Assembly (NCBI RefSeq): GCF_002954355.1
Contig: NZ_MQVV01000010.1
Location: 620,001-684,000, forward strand
Reading direction: 5' to 3'
Source: Nonlabens tegetincola
GTDB taxonomy: Bacteria; Bacteroidota; Bacteroidia; Flavobacteriales; Flavobacteriaceae
DNA: 64,000 nt
Every line of letters starts with the position of its first letter. Position 1 is the first letter of the stretch. Both the position numbers and the translations under genes were made by a program. This document shows positions 43,876-52,510 of this stretch, piece by piece. Under the pieces are notes generated by a model. That model was not told the origin of the DNA and searched no databases. It saw only the letters and a program-made list of their open reading frames with translations.

Positions 43876-46761
43876 TTATTTAATATTGAAGTTTAATCCA
43901 AAAATCAAACCTCTGTTTCTTGGAAATAAATTGTTATCTATACCACCGAATACTTCAGGATCTATCCCATCGTAATCTGTAATTACAAATAAATTAGTAC
44001 CTGTAACAGAAGCTCTTACATCAACTTTGTCGCCTGGGAAGTTGTATCCTAACGAAATGTTATCCAATTTTAAGAAATCAGCTTTTTGAACGTAGTAATC
44101 TGAAAACAAGCGTTGTTGACTAAATTCTGTGTTTTGAATATCAGTCGGTGAATTTAGATAAATAGGGTTCTGAGTGTTGCTTGGGAAAACGCTACCAAAG
44201 TTTGCTGCATTTGACGCTACGTTGTTGTAGTTATAACCTCCGGCAGCACCTCTGAAAGTAAAGTTTAAGTCAAAGTTTTTATAGTTTACTCTAGATGAAA
44301 AACCATAGTAAACATCGTGGTTAGCTTTTTTATATCTTATACGATCAGCATCGTTGATAATTCCGTTTTGATCAACGTCTACAAAAACTCCATCTAAAGG
44401 ATTACCATCTTGATCGTACACTTGACGGAATACATGGAAGGTAGTTGGGTCTGATCCTACAGCCCATTCTTGAATGTTATTACCTGTTCCACCAGATATT
44501 CCACCTACTTGTACAGGTTCATTGGTCGCACCAGCTAGGTCTGTAATTTCAATTTCTTGGAAAGTAACATTACCACTAACATTCCAATTAAAGTTTTCAT
44601 TGCGTATTACGTCAAGTGCTGCACTAGCTTCAATACCTCTACTCAATGTAGATCCTGCGTTTTGAAAACTACCATTCTCTAATCCACCAGCTGGTAGAGG
44701 TCCAAATAAAAGAAGGTCACTAGTTTCTCGATAGAATGCATCAACCGTACCAGTTAAACGGTCATCAAAGAATCCTAGATCGATACCAACGTTATACTGA
44801 TCGGTTGTTTCCCATTTAAGATCAATAGCTCCTTCAGGACGTATAGTTTGTACAAAATCATTCCCAAACTGTACTTGTGCTTGATTTTGACCTGGAGTAA
44901 ATACAGATAAAAAGGCAAATGACACAGGAATATCTTGTTGTCCAGTTTGTCCATAGCCACCACGAATCTTAAGTCTTGAAATAACTCCACTATTTTGAAC
45001 AAAATCAGTATTAGTTAATTTAATAGCAGCATTGGCACCATAAAAGTTTGCCCAACGGTTGTTTTCTGAAAATCGTGAACTTCCGTTTCTAGAGTAACTA
45101 CCAGATAAAATTAAAAGATCTTTAATGTCGAATGTAGCACGAGCAAAACCCGTTACCAAGGTAGTTTCATTTACTGAGAAAGGATTGTCTTGAAATCCGG
45201 TGTTTGTAAGTGTTCTACCACCATCAGCACGATAGAAGTCCTGATAACTACCACCTATAGTAAGATCCATTTTTGTGTCAATTGCATCAATAGCTCGTTT
45301 ATAATCTAAGCGACCATCAAGCAATTGGTTTCTTCTTATCCCATTGTTGTAATTTTGACTTGCAAATCTGAAACCAGCTCCAGAATTAGCATCTCTTATA
45401 GAATAACTATCGTATTCATTGTAATCGATACCTGCGTTACCTACAAACCTTAAACCTGGGATTTGGCTGATTTTATAATCTAAGTTCATGTTTAAACGAG
45501 CTTGTGAATTGTCATTTTGAGCATCCAAGCTATTTAATAAACCTAATGGGTTACGAGGCGCATTTGGTTCTGGACCAGAATCGTTAGTGAATTCAAAATA
45601 ACCACCATAAATATCATTACCACTAAAGATAGGTTGAGTAGGGTCAAAAACCACCGCAGCACCTACAGCTCCAGCATCAGCAAATCGGCGTTCCTCTTGA
45701 GATAGTTGTGATGTGAACGTTAGTTTTATGTCATTGTTAAATCTATGAACTGCGTTTAGACTCAAAGACAATCTTTCGTATCCAGATCTTAAAAGAGTAC
45801 CATTCTCATTAGTATAACCTAATGACGCACGTACTGAGGTTTTTTCAAAACCCTTTTCAGCTGTTATATTGTGAACAGCTCTAGTTGCGTTTTGATAAAT
45901 GGCGTTTTGCCAGTCTGTATTTGCATCACCTAGTATTGATGTATCACGACCTTCATCCTCTACCAATTGTCTGAATTCTGTTGCATCTAGTACTTCAATA
46001 TAATTTTGCACCTTTTCAACAGCATATTGAACTCCATATGATAATCTTAAATCGCTATTAAGTTTAGCTTTTTTAGTAGTTATCAGGATTACACCATTTG
46101 ATGCTCTATTACCATAAATGGCCGTTGCACTGGCATCTTTAAGAATAGTAAATGATTCAATATCATTTGGGTTAATAGAATTAAGATTTGCATTTTGTTG
46201 ATCTAGTGGAACACCATCAACTACTATAAGAGCATCTGCATTTCCTCCAAGTGTAGAACCTGGGCGTACTCTTATAACTGGTCCATCTCCAGGACTACCA
46301 CTAGCGGCTGTTACTTGTACACCAGCTGCCTTACCAGCAATTAATTGTCCCGGTGAAACAATGGCACCTTTATTAAATTCTTCTGAGTCTACAGTAGTTT
46401 GAGCTGCGGTAACATTAGCTTTTGTAGTACTACCGTATCCTATTAAAACTACAGTGTCTAATTCTGAAGGACTTTCCTCCAACGCTGCATTGATGGTCGA
46501 TTGACCGGTGTAAGCTACACTTTGCGAGGTGTAACCCAGGTAAGTGAAAACGATAACTGCTCCATCGCTCACATTATTAAGGGTGTAATTTCCATCAAAG
46601 TCGGTAGAGGTTCCATTTTGTGTACCTTCTACGACAACCGATGCTCCTAAAATTGGGAGTCCGGTTTGAGCATCTGTAACTTTCCCTTTTACAGCGCTTT
46701 GTGCTAGCGCAATAATTGGAAACAATAGGGCAAGTAATGCTATTTTAAAATTTCTAATCAT
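43876..46761 (-). CDS. SusC/RagA family TonB-dependent transporter
   Basis: A 961-residue TonB-dependent receptor with a signal peptide ending IALAQS (about residue 22), a CarboxypepD_reg domain (about 23-105, GKVTDAQTGLPILGASVVVEG), a plug domain (about 115-225, LIVVDGVPLDQQN and AIYGNRASNGVILIT) and a 22-strand barrel. It imports maltodextrin using TonB energy, together with SusD. Gene order C-D-E/F-amylase on this strand, with LacI, carrier, maltose phosphorylase and more amylases on the other, supports an alpha-glucan substrate. Confidence 0.95.
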   Translation of the reverse strand: MIRNFKIALLALLFPIIALAQSAVKGKVTDAQTGLPILGASVVVEGTQNGTSTDFDGNYTLNNVSDGAVIVFTYLGYTSQSVAYTGQSTINAALEESPSELDTVVLIGYGSTTKANVTAAQTTVDSEEFNKGAIVSPGQLIAGKAAGVQVTAASGSPGDGPVIRVRPGSTLGGNADALIVVDGVPLDQQNANLNSINPNDIESFTILKDASATAIYGNRASNGVILITTKKAKLNSDLRLSYGVQYAVEKVQNYIEVLDATEFRQLVEDEGRDTSILGDANTDWQNAIYQNATRAVHNITAEKGFEKTSVRASLGYTNENGTLLRSGYERLSLSLNAVHRFNNDIKLTFTSQLSQEERRFADAGAVGAAVVFDPTQPIFSGNDIYGGYFEFTNDSGPEPNAPRNPLGLLNSLDAQNDNSQARLNMNLDYKISQIPGLRFVGNAGIDYNEYDSYSIRDANSGAGFRFASQNYNNGIRRNQLLDGRLDYKRAIDAIDTKMDLTIGGSYQDFYRADGGRTLTNTGFQDNPFSVNETTLVTGFARATFDIKDLLILSGSYSRNGSSRFSENNRWANFYGANAAIKLTNTDFVQNSGVISRLKIRGGYGQTGQQDIPVSFAFLSVFTPGQNQAQVQFGNDFVQTIRPEGAIDLKWETTDQYNVGIDLGFFDDRLTGTVDAFYRETSDLLLFGPLPAGGLENGSFQNAGSTLSRGIEASAALDVIRNENFNWNVSGNVTFQEIEITDLAGATNEPVQVGGISGGTGNNIQEWAVGSDPTTFHVFRQVYDQDGNPLDGVFVDVDQNGIINDADRIRYKKANHDVYYGFSSRVNYKNFDLNFTFRGAAGGYNYNNVASNAANFGSVFPSNTQNPIYLNSPTDIQNTEFSQQRLFSDYYVQKADFLKLDNISLGYNFPGDKVDVRASVTGTNLFVITDYDGIDPEVFGGIDNNLFPRNRGLIFGLNFNIK

Positions 46762-46810
46762 GAATAATGGTTTGAATTAGTATTGAATCTTCTTCACACA
46801 CGCCACGAAA

Positions 46811-46824
46811 TTATGTAAACATAA
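46811..46824 (-). promoter_or_regulatory. inverted repeat TTATGT-AA-ACATAA over the susC promoter
   Basis: A 6-bp inverted repeat with a 2-bp spacer. On the minus strand it contains TATGTTTA (46816-46823), one base off the -7 consensus, placed about 55 bp before susC. The same half-sites recur before the MFS gene at 48027. Confidence 0.4.
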
Positions 46825-46829
46825 TGTTA

Positions 46830-46843
46830 AGAGAACGTTTTCG
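46830..46843. promoter_or_regulatory. probable LacI-family operator O1
   Basis: AGAGAACGTTTTCG matches 12 of 14 bases of the perfect palindrome at 46857. It lies 6 bp from the susC -7-like motif, a position that would block transcription. Confidence 0.6.
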
Positions 46844-46856
46844 TTCTGTGATTTTA

Positions 46857-46870
46857 CGAAAACGTTTTCG
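46857..46870. promoter_or_regulatory. probable LacI-family operator O2
   Basis: CGAAAACGTTTTCG is a perfect palindrome with a central CG, typical of LacI/GalR operators. Its centre is 27 bp from O1. Both lie between susC and the divergent lacI-type gene. Confidence 0.7.
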
Positions 46871-46915
46871 GCTCGTTATAGTGTTATTTTATCATTATAT
46901 TTAGATGGAATTTAC

Positions 46916-46929
46916 GCTTTCGCGAAAGC
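46916..46929. repeat. palindrome GCTTTCGCGAAAGC, copy 12
   Basis: Intergenic, 55 bp before the lacI-type gene. The 16-bp form is 46915-46930. Its sequence differs from the AACGTT core of the operators nearby. Confidence 0.95.
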
Positions 46930-46984
46930 GTAACACCTTATATTAGCATAATCGTAAAGAACTACAAGTAATTGTTTAAGTAGC

Positions 46985-48007
46985 ATGGCTCAAAAATTAA
47001 CGCTAAAAAAAATAGCTCAAGACCTTAAAGTTTCCATTTCGACAGTTTCTAAAGCTCTAAGGGACTCTTATGAAATAAGTGAGGAGACTAGAAAAAAAAT
47101 TCAGGAATATGCTAAACAGTATAATTACAAGCCTAACAGTATAGCACTGTCCTTAAAAAATCAAAAGACGAAAAAAATAGGGATTATCATCCCTGAAATT
47201 GTGCATCACTTTTTTGCAACTGTTATTTCTGGTGTAGAGCATGTTGCCAATGAAAAAGGTTATCAAGTGATTATTTGCCTAAGTGGTGAAAGTTTTGATA
47301 AGGAAGTAGTTAATATGGAAATGCTGGCAAATGGAAGTATTGATGGGTTTATTCTAAGTCTATCTAAAGAAACAATGTCAAAGCAGGATTTTCACCACTT
47401 GCGAGAGGTGATTAATCAAGGAATGCCTATCGTAATGTTTGATCGTGTTGCCGATGATATTCCTGGTGACAAAATTATTATTGACGATGTAACAGCTGCT
47501 AGTGAGGCAACGGACTTCTTAATGCGTAAGGCTAAAAAGAATGTAGGTATATTAAGTACAGTAGATTATGTCAATGTTGGGAGATTGCGTACACAAGGGT
47601 ATTCAGAGGCTTTAATGAAACGCGGTGTAGAGGTGAATCAAGATCTTATTTTGAAAATTGAAGACATTGATCATTGTGATGAATTGATAGAAAAGTTTAT
47701 AGATAATAATCCATCATTAGATGGTATAGTGGCTGTGAATGAGTTGTTTGCAGTAACGGCTAGTAAAATACTAACACGCAAAGGAAAAAGAATCCCAGAT
47801 GATGTCGCTATAGTTGCTTTTACTGATGGTATGTTGTCTAAATACTCTAACCCATCTCTTACAACTATAGGTCAAAATGGGTACGAAATGGGTGGGATTG
47901 CAGCGGCTAAATTAATTGATAGATTAGAACAAGATCAAAAAGATGAGGAACGCTACGAAACCGTTATCGTAAAAACTTCTTTAATAGAAAGGGAAAGTAC
48001 ACCTTAA
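46985..48007 (+). CDS. LacI-family transcriptional regulator of the glucan locus
   Basis: A 340-residue regulator. The N-terminal helix-turn-helix is LTLKKIAQDLKVSISTVSKA (residues 5-24), the hinge helix is NSIALSLKNQKT (about 52-63) and a periplasmic-binding-protein-like sugar domain follows (about 65-335, KIGIIIPEIVHHFF and VAFTDGMLSKYSNPSLTTI). It probably represses susC and the rightward genes until maltose or a related sugar binds. Its position directly beside two AACGTT-centred palindromes supports this. It replaces the membrane sensor SusR of Bacteroides. Confidence 0.9.
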   Translation: MAQKLTLKKIAQDLKVSISTVSKALRDSYEISEETRKKIQEYAKQYNYKPNSIALSLKNQKTKKIGIIIPEIVHHFFATVISGVEHVANEKGYQVIICLSGESFDKEVVNMEMLANGSIDGFILSLSKETMSKQDFHHLREVINQGMPIVMFDRVADDIPGDKIIIDDVTAASEATDFLMRKAKKNVGILSTVDYVNVGRLRTQGYSEALMKRGVEVNQDLILKIEDIDHCDELIEKFIDNNPSLDGIVAVNELFAVTASKILTRKGKRIPDDVAIVAFTDGMLSKYSNPSLTTIGQNGYEMGGIAAAKLIDRLEQDQKDEERYETVIVKTSLIERESTP

Positions 48008-48026
48008 TAAAGTAGATTTGTATTGT

Positions 48027-48042
48027 TTATGTTTTTACATAA
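48027..48042 (+). promoter_or_regulatory. inverted repeat TTATGT-TTTT-ACATAA before the MFS gene
   Basis: Same half-sites as at 46811 but a 4-bp spacer. It contains TATGTTTT, a weak -7-like sequence, 90 bp before the MFS start. Confidence 0.35.
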
Positions 48043-48060
48043 ATACAGACTTATTTTCTT

Positions 48061-48075
48061 CACACACACACACAC
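48061..48075. repeat. (CA)7 dinucleotide tract
   Basis: Seven CA units plus a C in the leader between the lacI-type gene and the MFS carrier gene. Short, but the only tract of this kind I noticed in the window. Confidence 0.85.
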
Positions 48076-48131
48076 CAAGATAAGTCTAACAAATAAAATA
48101 GGCTTGTCGTTTTAAATTAAAATTAAACGAT

Positions 48132-49481
48132 ATGCAAAAGCGCAGAATGGGTTTCTGGGAAATGTGGAACATGAGTTTCGGATTTCTGGGAATTCAAATG
48201 GGTTTCGCGTTACAAAATGCAAACGCAAGTAGAATACTTCAAATTTTTGGTGCAGATGTGCACCAGCTTTCCTGGTTTTGGTTGATTGCTCCTTTTATGG
48301 GATTGATCGTTCAACCTATCATAGGTCATTATAGTGATAATACCTGGACCAGATTTGGTAGAAGAAAACCATTTTTTCTATTAGGAGCAGTTTTAGCCTC
48401 AGTAGGAATGGTGTTTATACCACAAGCAGATATTTTCATCGCCTTTCTTCCAGCTTTATGGGTAGGCGCAGGAATGTTAATGATCATGGATGCTTCTTTT
48501 AACATTGCCATGGAACCGTTTAGAGCGCTAGTTGCAGATAACCTGTCTGATGAGCAGGCTACACAAGGTTTCAGTATTCAAACTGTATTAATAGGAATAG
48601 GTGCTGTAGTAGGATCCTGGTTGCCTTGGGCATTAGTTAATTGGTTCAATGTTGAAAAAACCGCTCCAGAAGGAACTGTTCCAGACAATTTGATTTGGTC
48701 CTTTGTAATAGGAGCTTTGGTTTTAGTGATCTCCATTCTTATTACCATTTTTACTACTAAGGAATACACACCAGAAGAATTGCAAGCTTTTGAAAAGGTA
48801 AACGATACAGGTGCCAAATCTGAAGTAGTTAGAGAGGCAAAATTAACAGACATCTTCTCTGACTTTGCAAAAATGCCTGAGATGATGAAACAGCTTAGTT
48901 GGGTTCAATTTTTCTCGTGGTTTGCACTTTTTGGAATGTGGGTTTATGCAACGCCAGCAGTTGCACAACACATTTATGAATTACCTTATACAGATACGCA
49001 AAGTGAAAGCTATCAAGAAGCTGGAAACTGGATCGGTATATTGTTTGGGATTTACAATGGTGTATCTGCAGTAGTTGCTTTCGTATTACCTGTTATTGCA
49101 AAACGCATTACCAGAAAACGCACGCACGCTTATTCCCTACTTCTAGGTGGAATAGGGCTGTTGCTTATTTATGTCATGCCAGATCAAAACTGGTTAATTC
49201 TACCTATGCTATTAGTTGGTATTGCTTGGGCTAGTATTTTATCCATGCCTTATGCCATGCTAGCTGGTTCTATTTCACCTAAAAAAATGGGTGTTTACAT
49301 GGGTATTTTCAATTTCTTTATCGTAGTGCCACAAATCATTAACGGTATCATCGGTGGACCATTAATTAAGTACGCCTACGGCAATCAAGCGATTTATGCA
49401 TTAGTAGTTAGTGGTATCAGCTTTCTCATCGCCGGATTCCTTGCCTTCAGAATTAAAGACACACAAAACTTACCAGCCTAA
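48132..49481 (+). CDS. MFS sugar transporter (probable maltose/maltodextrin carrier)
   Basis: A 449-residue protein with about 12 transmembrane segments and the motif WTRFGRRKPFFLLGA between segments 2 and 3, as in the GPH/SLC45-like sugar symporters. FGFLGIQMGFALQNANASRI near the N-terminus is typical of bacterial maltose-type members. It should carry maltose or short maltodextrins from periplasm to cytoplasm, next to maltose phosphorylase. The stop overlaps the pgmB start (TAATG). Confidence 0.88.
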   Translation: MQKRRMGFWEMWNMSFGFLGIQMGFALQNANASRILQIFGADVHQLSWFWLIAPFMGLIVQPIIGHYSDNTWTRFGRRKPFFLLGAVLASVGMVFIPQADIFIAFLPALWVGAGMLMIMDASFNIAMEPFRALVADNLSDEQATQGFSIQTVLIGIGAVVGSWLPWALVNWFNVEKTAPEGTVPDNLIWSFVIGALVLVISILITIFTTKEYTPEELQAFEKVNDTGAKSEVVREAKLTDIFSDFAKMPEMMKQLSWVQFFSWFALFGMWVYATPAVAQHIYELPYTDTQSESYQEAGNWIGILFGIYNGVSAVVAFVLPVIAKRITRKRTHAYSLLLGGIGLLLIYVMPDQNWLILPMLLVGIAWASILSMPYAMLAGSISPKKMGVYMGIFNFFIVVPQIINGIIGGPLIKYAYGNQAIYALVVSGISFLIAGFLAFRIKDTQNLPA

Positions 49482-50146
49482 TGAAAAATAAAAAAGCATT
49501 CATATTTGATTTAGACGGCGTGGTAGTTGACACTGCAAAATTTCACTTTGTAGCATGGCAACGACTAGCGGCTGATATCGGAATAAATTTTACAGAAAAG
49601 GAAAACGAGCAACTTAAAGGAGTTTCTAGAGTTGACTCGCTTAAAAAAATTCTAGAATGGGGTAATAAATCATTGCCGCAAGAAGAGTTTGATCAAAAAT
49701 TAATAGAAAAAAATAATCAGTATCTCTCTTTAATTGAAGGTCTCTCGGTAAACGATATTTTACCAGGAGTGCATTCTTTTTTATTGGATTTAAAGGCAAA
49801 ATCTCAACCTATTGCTTTAGGTAGTGCCAGTAAGAACGCTCGTCCTATTCTAAAAAAGTTGGGAATAATAGACCTATTTGATGTTATCGTTGATGGGACT
49901 AACGTAACCAAGGCAAAACCAAATCCAGAAGTCTTCTTGAGTGCTTGCAGTCAACTAGGATATAAGGCTGCAGATAGTATCGTATTTGAAGATAGTCAAG
50001 CAGGAGTTCAAGCTGCAAATACTGCCGGTATGATATCAATTGGATTGGGAGATCAAACAAACTTAAATGAAGCCGATGCTGTATTTCAATCCTTTGAAGA
50101 AATGCCATCGGATTACATAAAAACACTATTGAATACACAGAAATAA
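49481..50146 (+). CDS. pgmB: beta-phosphoglucomutase
   Basis: A 221-residue HAD-family mutase. The catalytic aspartates lie in FIFDLDGVVVDTAKFHFVAW (Asp10 and Asp12), followed by LKGVSRVDSL, GSASKNARPILKKLG, KAKPNPEVFL and VFEDSQAGVQAA, all standard for beta-PGM. It converts beta-glucose 1-phosphate, the product of maltose phosphorylase, to glucose 6-phosphate. It overlaps both neighbours by one base (TAATG on each side), so carrier, mutase and phosphorylase are translationally coupled. Confidence 0.94.
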   Translation: MKNKKAFIFDLDGVVVDTAKFHFVAWQRLAADIGINFTEKENEQLKGVSRVDSLKKILEWGNKSLPQEEFDQKLIEKNNQYLSLIEGLSVNDILPGVHSFLLDLKAKSQPIALGSASKNARPILKKLGIIDLFDVIVDGTNVTKAKPNPEVFLSACSQLGYKAADSIVFEDSQAGVQAANTAGMISIGLGDQTNLNEADAVFQSFEEMPSDYIKTLLNTQK

Positions 50147-52449
50147 TGAATCAAGAGTATATTAAACCAGATGCGTGGTCGATTATAGAAGAAGGATGGA
50201 GTCCTTCCATGGTTAAATCAAGCGAAAGCCTTTTTTCCATAGGAAACGGTGCAATGGGACAAAGAGCAAATTTTGAAGAACAATATAGTGGTGATACATT
50301 TCAAGGTAGTTATGTAGCAGGTGTGTATTATCCAGATAAAACAAGAGTAGGCTGGTGGAAAAATGGTTACCCAGAATACTTTGCCAAAGTATTGAACTCT
50401 CCTAATTTCATAGGAATAGATGTTTTTATAGACGGTTTACCTCTAGATCTTGCTCAAGTTCAAGAAGTAAGAGAATTTAGGCGCGAGCTTAACATGAAAG
50501 AAGGTTGGTACGAGCGCAGTTTTATAGCTCAAATTTCTGATGACAAAGAAATCAAGGTTGAATCACGACGTTTCTTAAGTCTTAAACACGATGAATTAGG
50601 AGTTATAAATTATAAAGTAACTGCAGTAAAAGGAGATTTAAGCATCACCTTCCAGCCTTATATAGATGCTGGTATCACAAATGAAGATTCAAATTGGGAC
50701 GATGCATTTTGGGCTATTGAAGAGTTATACTCAGATCAACATCAAGGTATGATACGCAGCCGCACTAATAAGACGAATTTTCACGTAGCAACCTACATGC
50801 AGTCAGAATTGCTCAAAGATGAGGAACACATTCAATACGCCACTCATCTAGATCAAAACGATACAACCGTGCGTCATGAAGCTAGTGGTGATATCGCTCA
50901 AGGCGAAAGCTTAACTTTAAGAAAATATGCAGGTTATGTAAGTAGTCTTAATCATAACAAATACGAATTGTTTGATGCAAGTAAAAAGATATTAGCATTA
51001 GCAACTGAGCATGGTTATGAAAAGTTGTTTAATGAACAAGTAGAAGAATGGTCTAATATTTGGGAAATGGCAGATATCACTATTGATGGTGATTTAAAGG
51101 CACAACAAGGTATACGTTTCAATATTTTCCAGTTAAATCAAACTTATTTAGGTAAAGACAGTAGGTTAAATATTGGTCCTAAAGGATTTACAGGTGAAAA
51201 ATATGGAGGCTCGACCTATTGGGACACTGAAGCATATTGTATCCCATTTTATATGGCTACAAAGGATCAACAAGTAGCTCGTAATCTATTAAAATACCGA
51301 TACGATCAATTAGATAAAGCAATAGAAAATGCAGAAAAACTAGGCTTTACAAATGGTGCTGCTCTTTACCCAATGGTAACCATGAATGGTGAAGAAAGCC
51401 ATAACGAGTGGGAAATCACTTTTGAAGAAATACACCGTAATGGTGCCATGGTATTTGCAATCTACAATTATGTACGTTATACAGGTGATTACAGTTATGT
51501 TCCAGAAATGGGGCTAGAGGTCATGATTGCAATTGCTAGGTTTTGGCATCAACGAGCTACATTTTCTCAAAAAGCTGGTAAATTCATGATATTAGGAGTT
51601 ACTGGACCTAATGAATATGAGAATAATGTTAACAACAACTGGTATACCAATTACATAGCAAAATGGTGTATTGACCAAGCTGTTGAACATTTAGACAAAG
51701 TGAAAGATGGTTACCCAGAAGATTATGACCGTATTATAAGTCTAACAAAACTTACTGGATCAGAGCGTGCTTCTTGGCAAGAAGTTTCTGATGGTATGTA
51801 TTTTCCATACGATGAAGAATATGGAGTATACCTACAACAAGATGGATTTATGGATAAGGAGATTATCCCAGTTTCAAAATTACATCATTCACAACGACCT
51901 ATTAATCAAAAATGGTCGTGGGACCGTATACTACGCAGCTGTTACATCAAACAAGCCGATGTACTTCAAGGATTCTATTTCTTTGAAGATCATTTTTCTA
52001 AGGCAGAACTTGAAAAGCATTTTGATTTTTATGAGCCACTTACGGTTCATGAAAGTTCACTTTCTCCATGTGTACACAGTATTCAGGCTGCAAAACTTGA
52101 TCGCATGGATCAGGCTTATGAGTTCTACTTACGTACCTCTAGACTAGATCTAGATGATTACAATAAGGAAGTTGAAGAAGGCTGTCATATCACTAGTATG
52201 GCAGGAACCTGGATGAGTATTGTAGAAGGTTTTGGTGGATTACAAATTAAGGATGACACGCCTCATTTTACCACTAAATTACCTAAGGAATGGGCAGGTT
52301 TTTCATTCAAAATAAATTTTAGAGATCAAATTTTAAATGTACAAGTGACCCAGCAAGGAACTCAAGTACAGCTTAAAGGCGATCAACCACAGGATGTAGT
52401 TGTCAACGGTAAAAAAATAACCCTACAACCACAAGTCATCACCGCTTAA
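50146..52449 (+). CDS. maltose phosphorylase (GH65)
   Basis: A 767-residue cytoplasmic GH65 protein with FSIGNGAMGQRANFEEQYSG at the N-terminus, the catalytic segment NEWEITFEEIHRNGAM (about residues 423-438, general acid Glu) and LGVTGPNEYENNVNNNWYTN (about 484-503). It splits maltose with phosphate into glucose and beta-glucose 1-phosphate. GH65 also includes kojibiose and trehalose phosphorylases; maltose is favoured because of the glucan locus. A terminator follows. Confidence 0.9.
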   Translation: MNQEYIKPDAWSIIEEGWSPSMVKSSESLFSIGNGAMGQRANFEEQYSGDTFQGSYVAGVYYPDKTRVGWWKNGYPEYFAKVLNSPNFIGIDVFIDGLPLDLAQVQEVREFRRELNMKEGWYERSFIAQISDDKEIKVESRRFLSLKHDELGVINYKVTAVKGDLSITFQPYIDAGITNEDSNWDDAFWAIEELYSDQHQGMIRSRTNKTNFHVATYMQSELLKDEEHIQYATHLDQNDTTVRHEASGDIAQGESLTLRKYAGYVSSLNHNKYELFDASKKILALATEHGYEKLFNEQVEEWSNIWEMADITIDGDLKAQQGIRFNIFQLNQTYLGKDSRLNIGPKGFTGEKYGGSTYWDTEAYCIPFYMATKDQQVARNLLKYRYDQLDKAIENAEKLGFTNGAALYPMVTMNGEESHNEWEITFEEIHRNGAMVFAIYNYVRYTGDYSYVPEMGLEVMIAIARFWHQRATFSQKAGKFMILGVTGPNEYENNVNNNWYTNYIAKWCIDQAVEHLDKVKDGYPEDYDRIISLTKLTGSERASWQEVSDGMYFPYDEEYGVYLQQDGFMDKEIIPVSKLHHSQRPINQKWSWDRILRSCYIKQADVLQGFYFFEDHFSKAELEKHFDFYEPLTVHESSLSPCVHSIQAAKLDRMDQAYEFYLRTSRLDLDDYNKEVEEGCHITSMAGTWMSIVEGFGGLQIKDDTPHFTTKLPKEWAGFSFKINFRDQILNVQVTQQGTQVQLKGDQPQDVVVNGKKITLQPQVITA

Positions 52450-52468
52450 TGATGAATTAGCTTAACCG

Positions 52469-52498
52469 AACCTAGTCCTTGAATGGGCTAGGTTTTTT
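52469..52498 (+). terminator. intrinsic terminator after maltose phosphorylase
   Basis: A 10-bp stem (AACCTAGTCC / GGGCTAGGTT, one G-T pair) with a 6-base loop and a run of T. Confidence 0.85.
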
Positions 52499-52510
52499 AT
52501 TTTTCGAATT

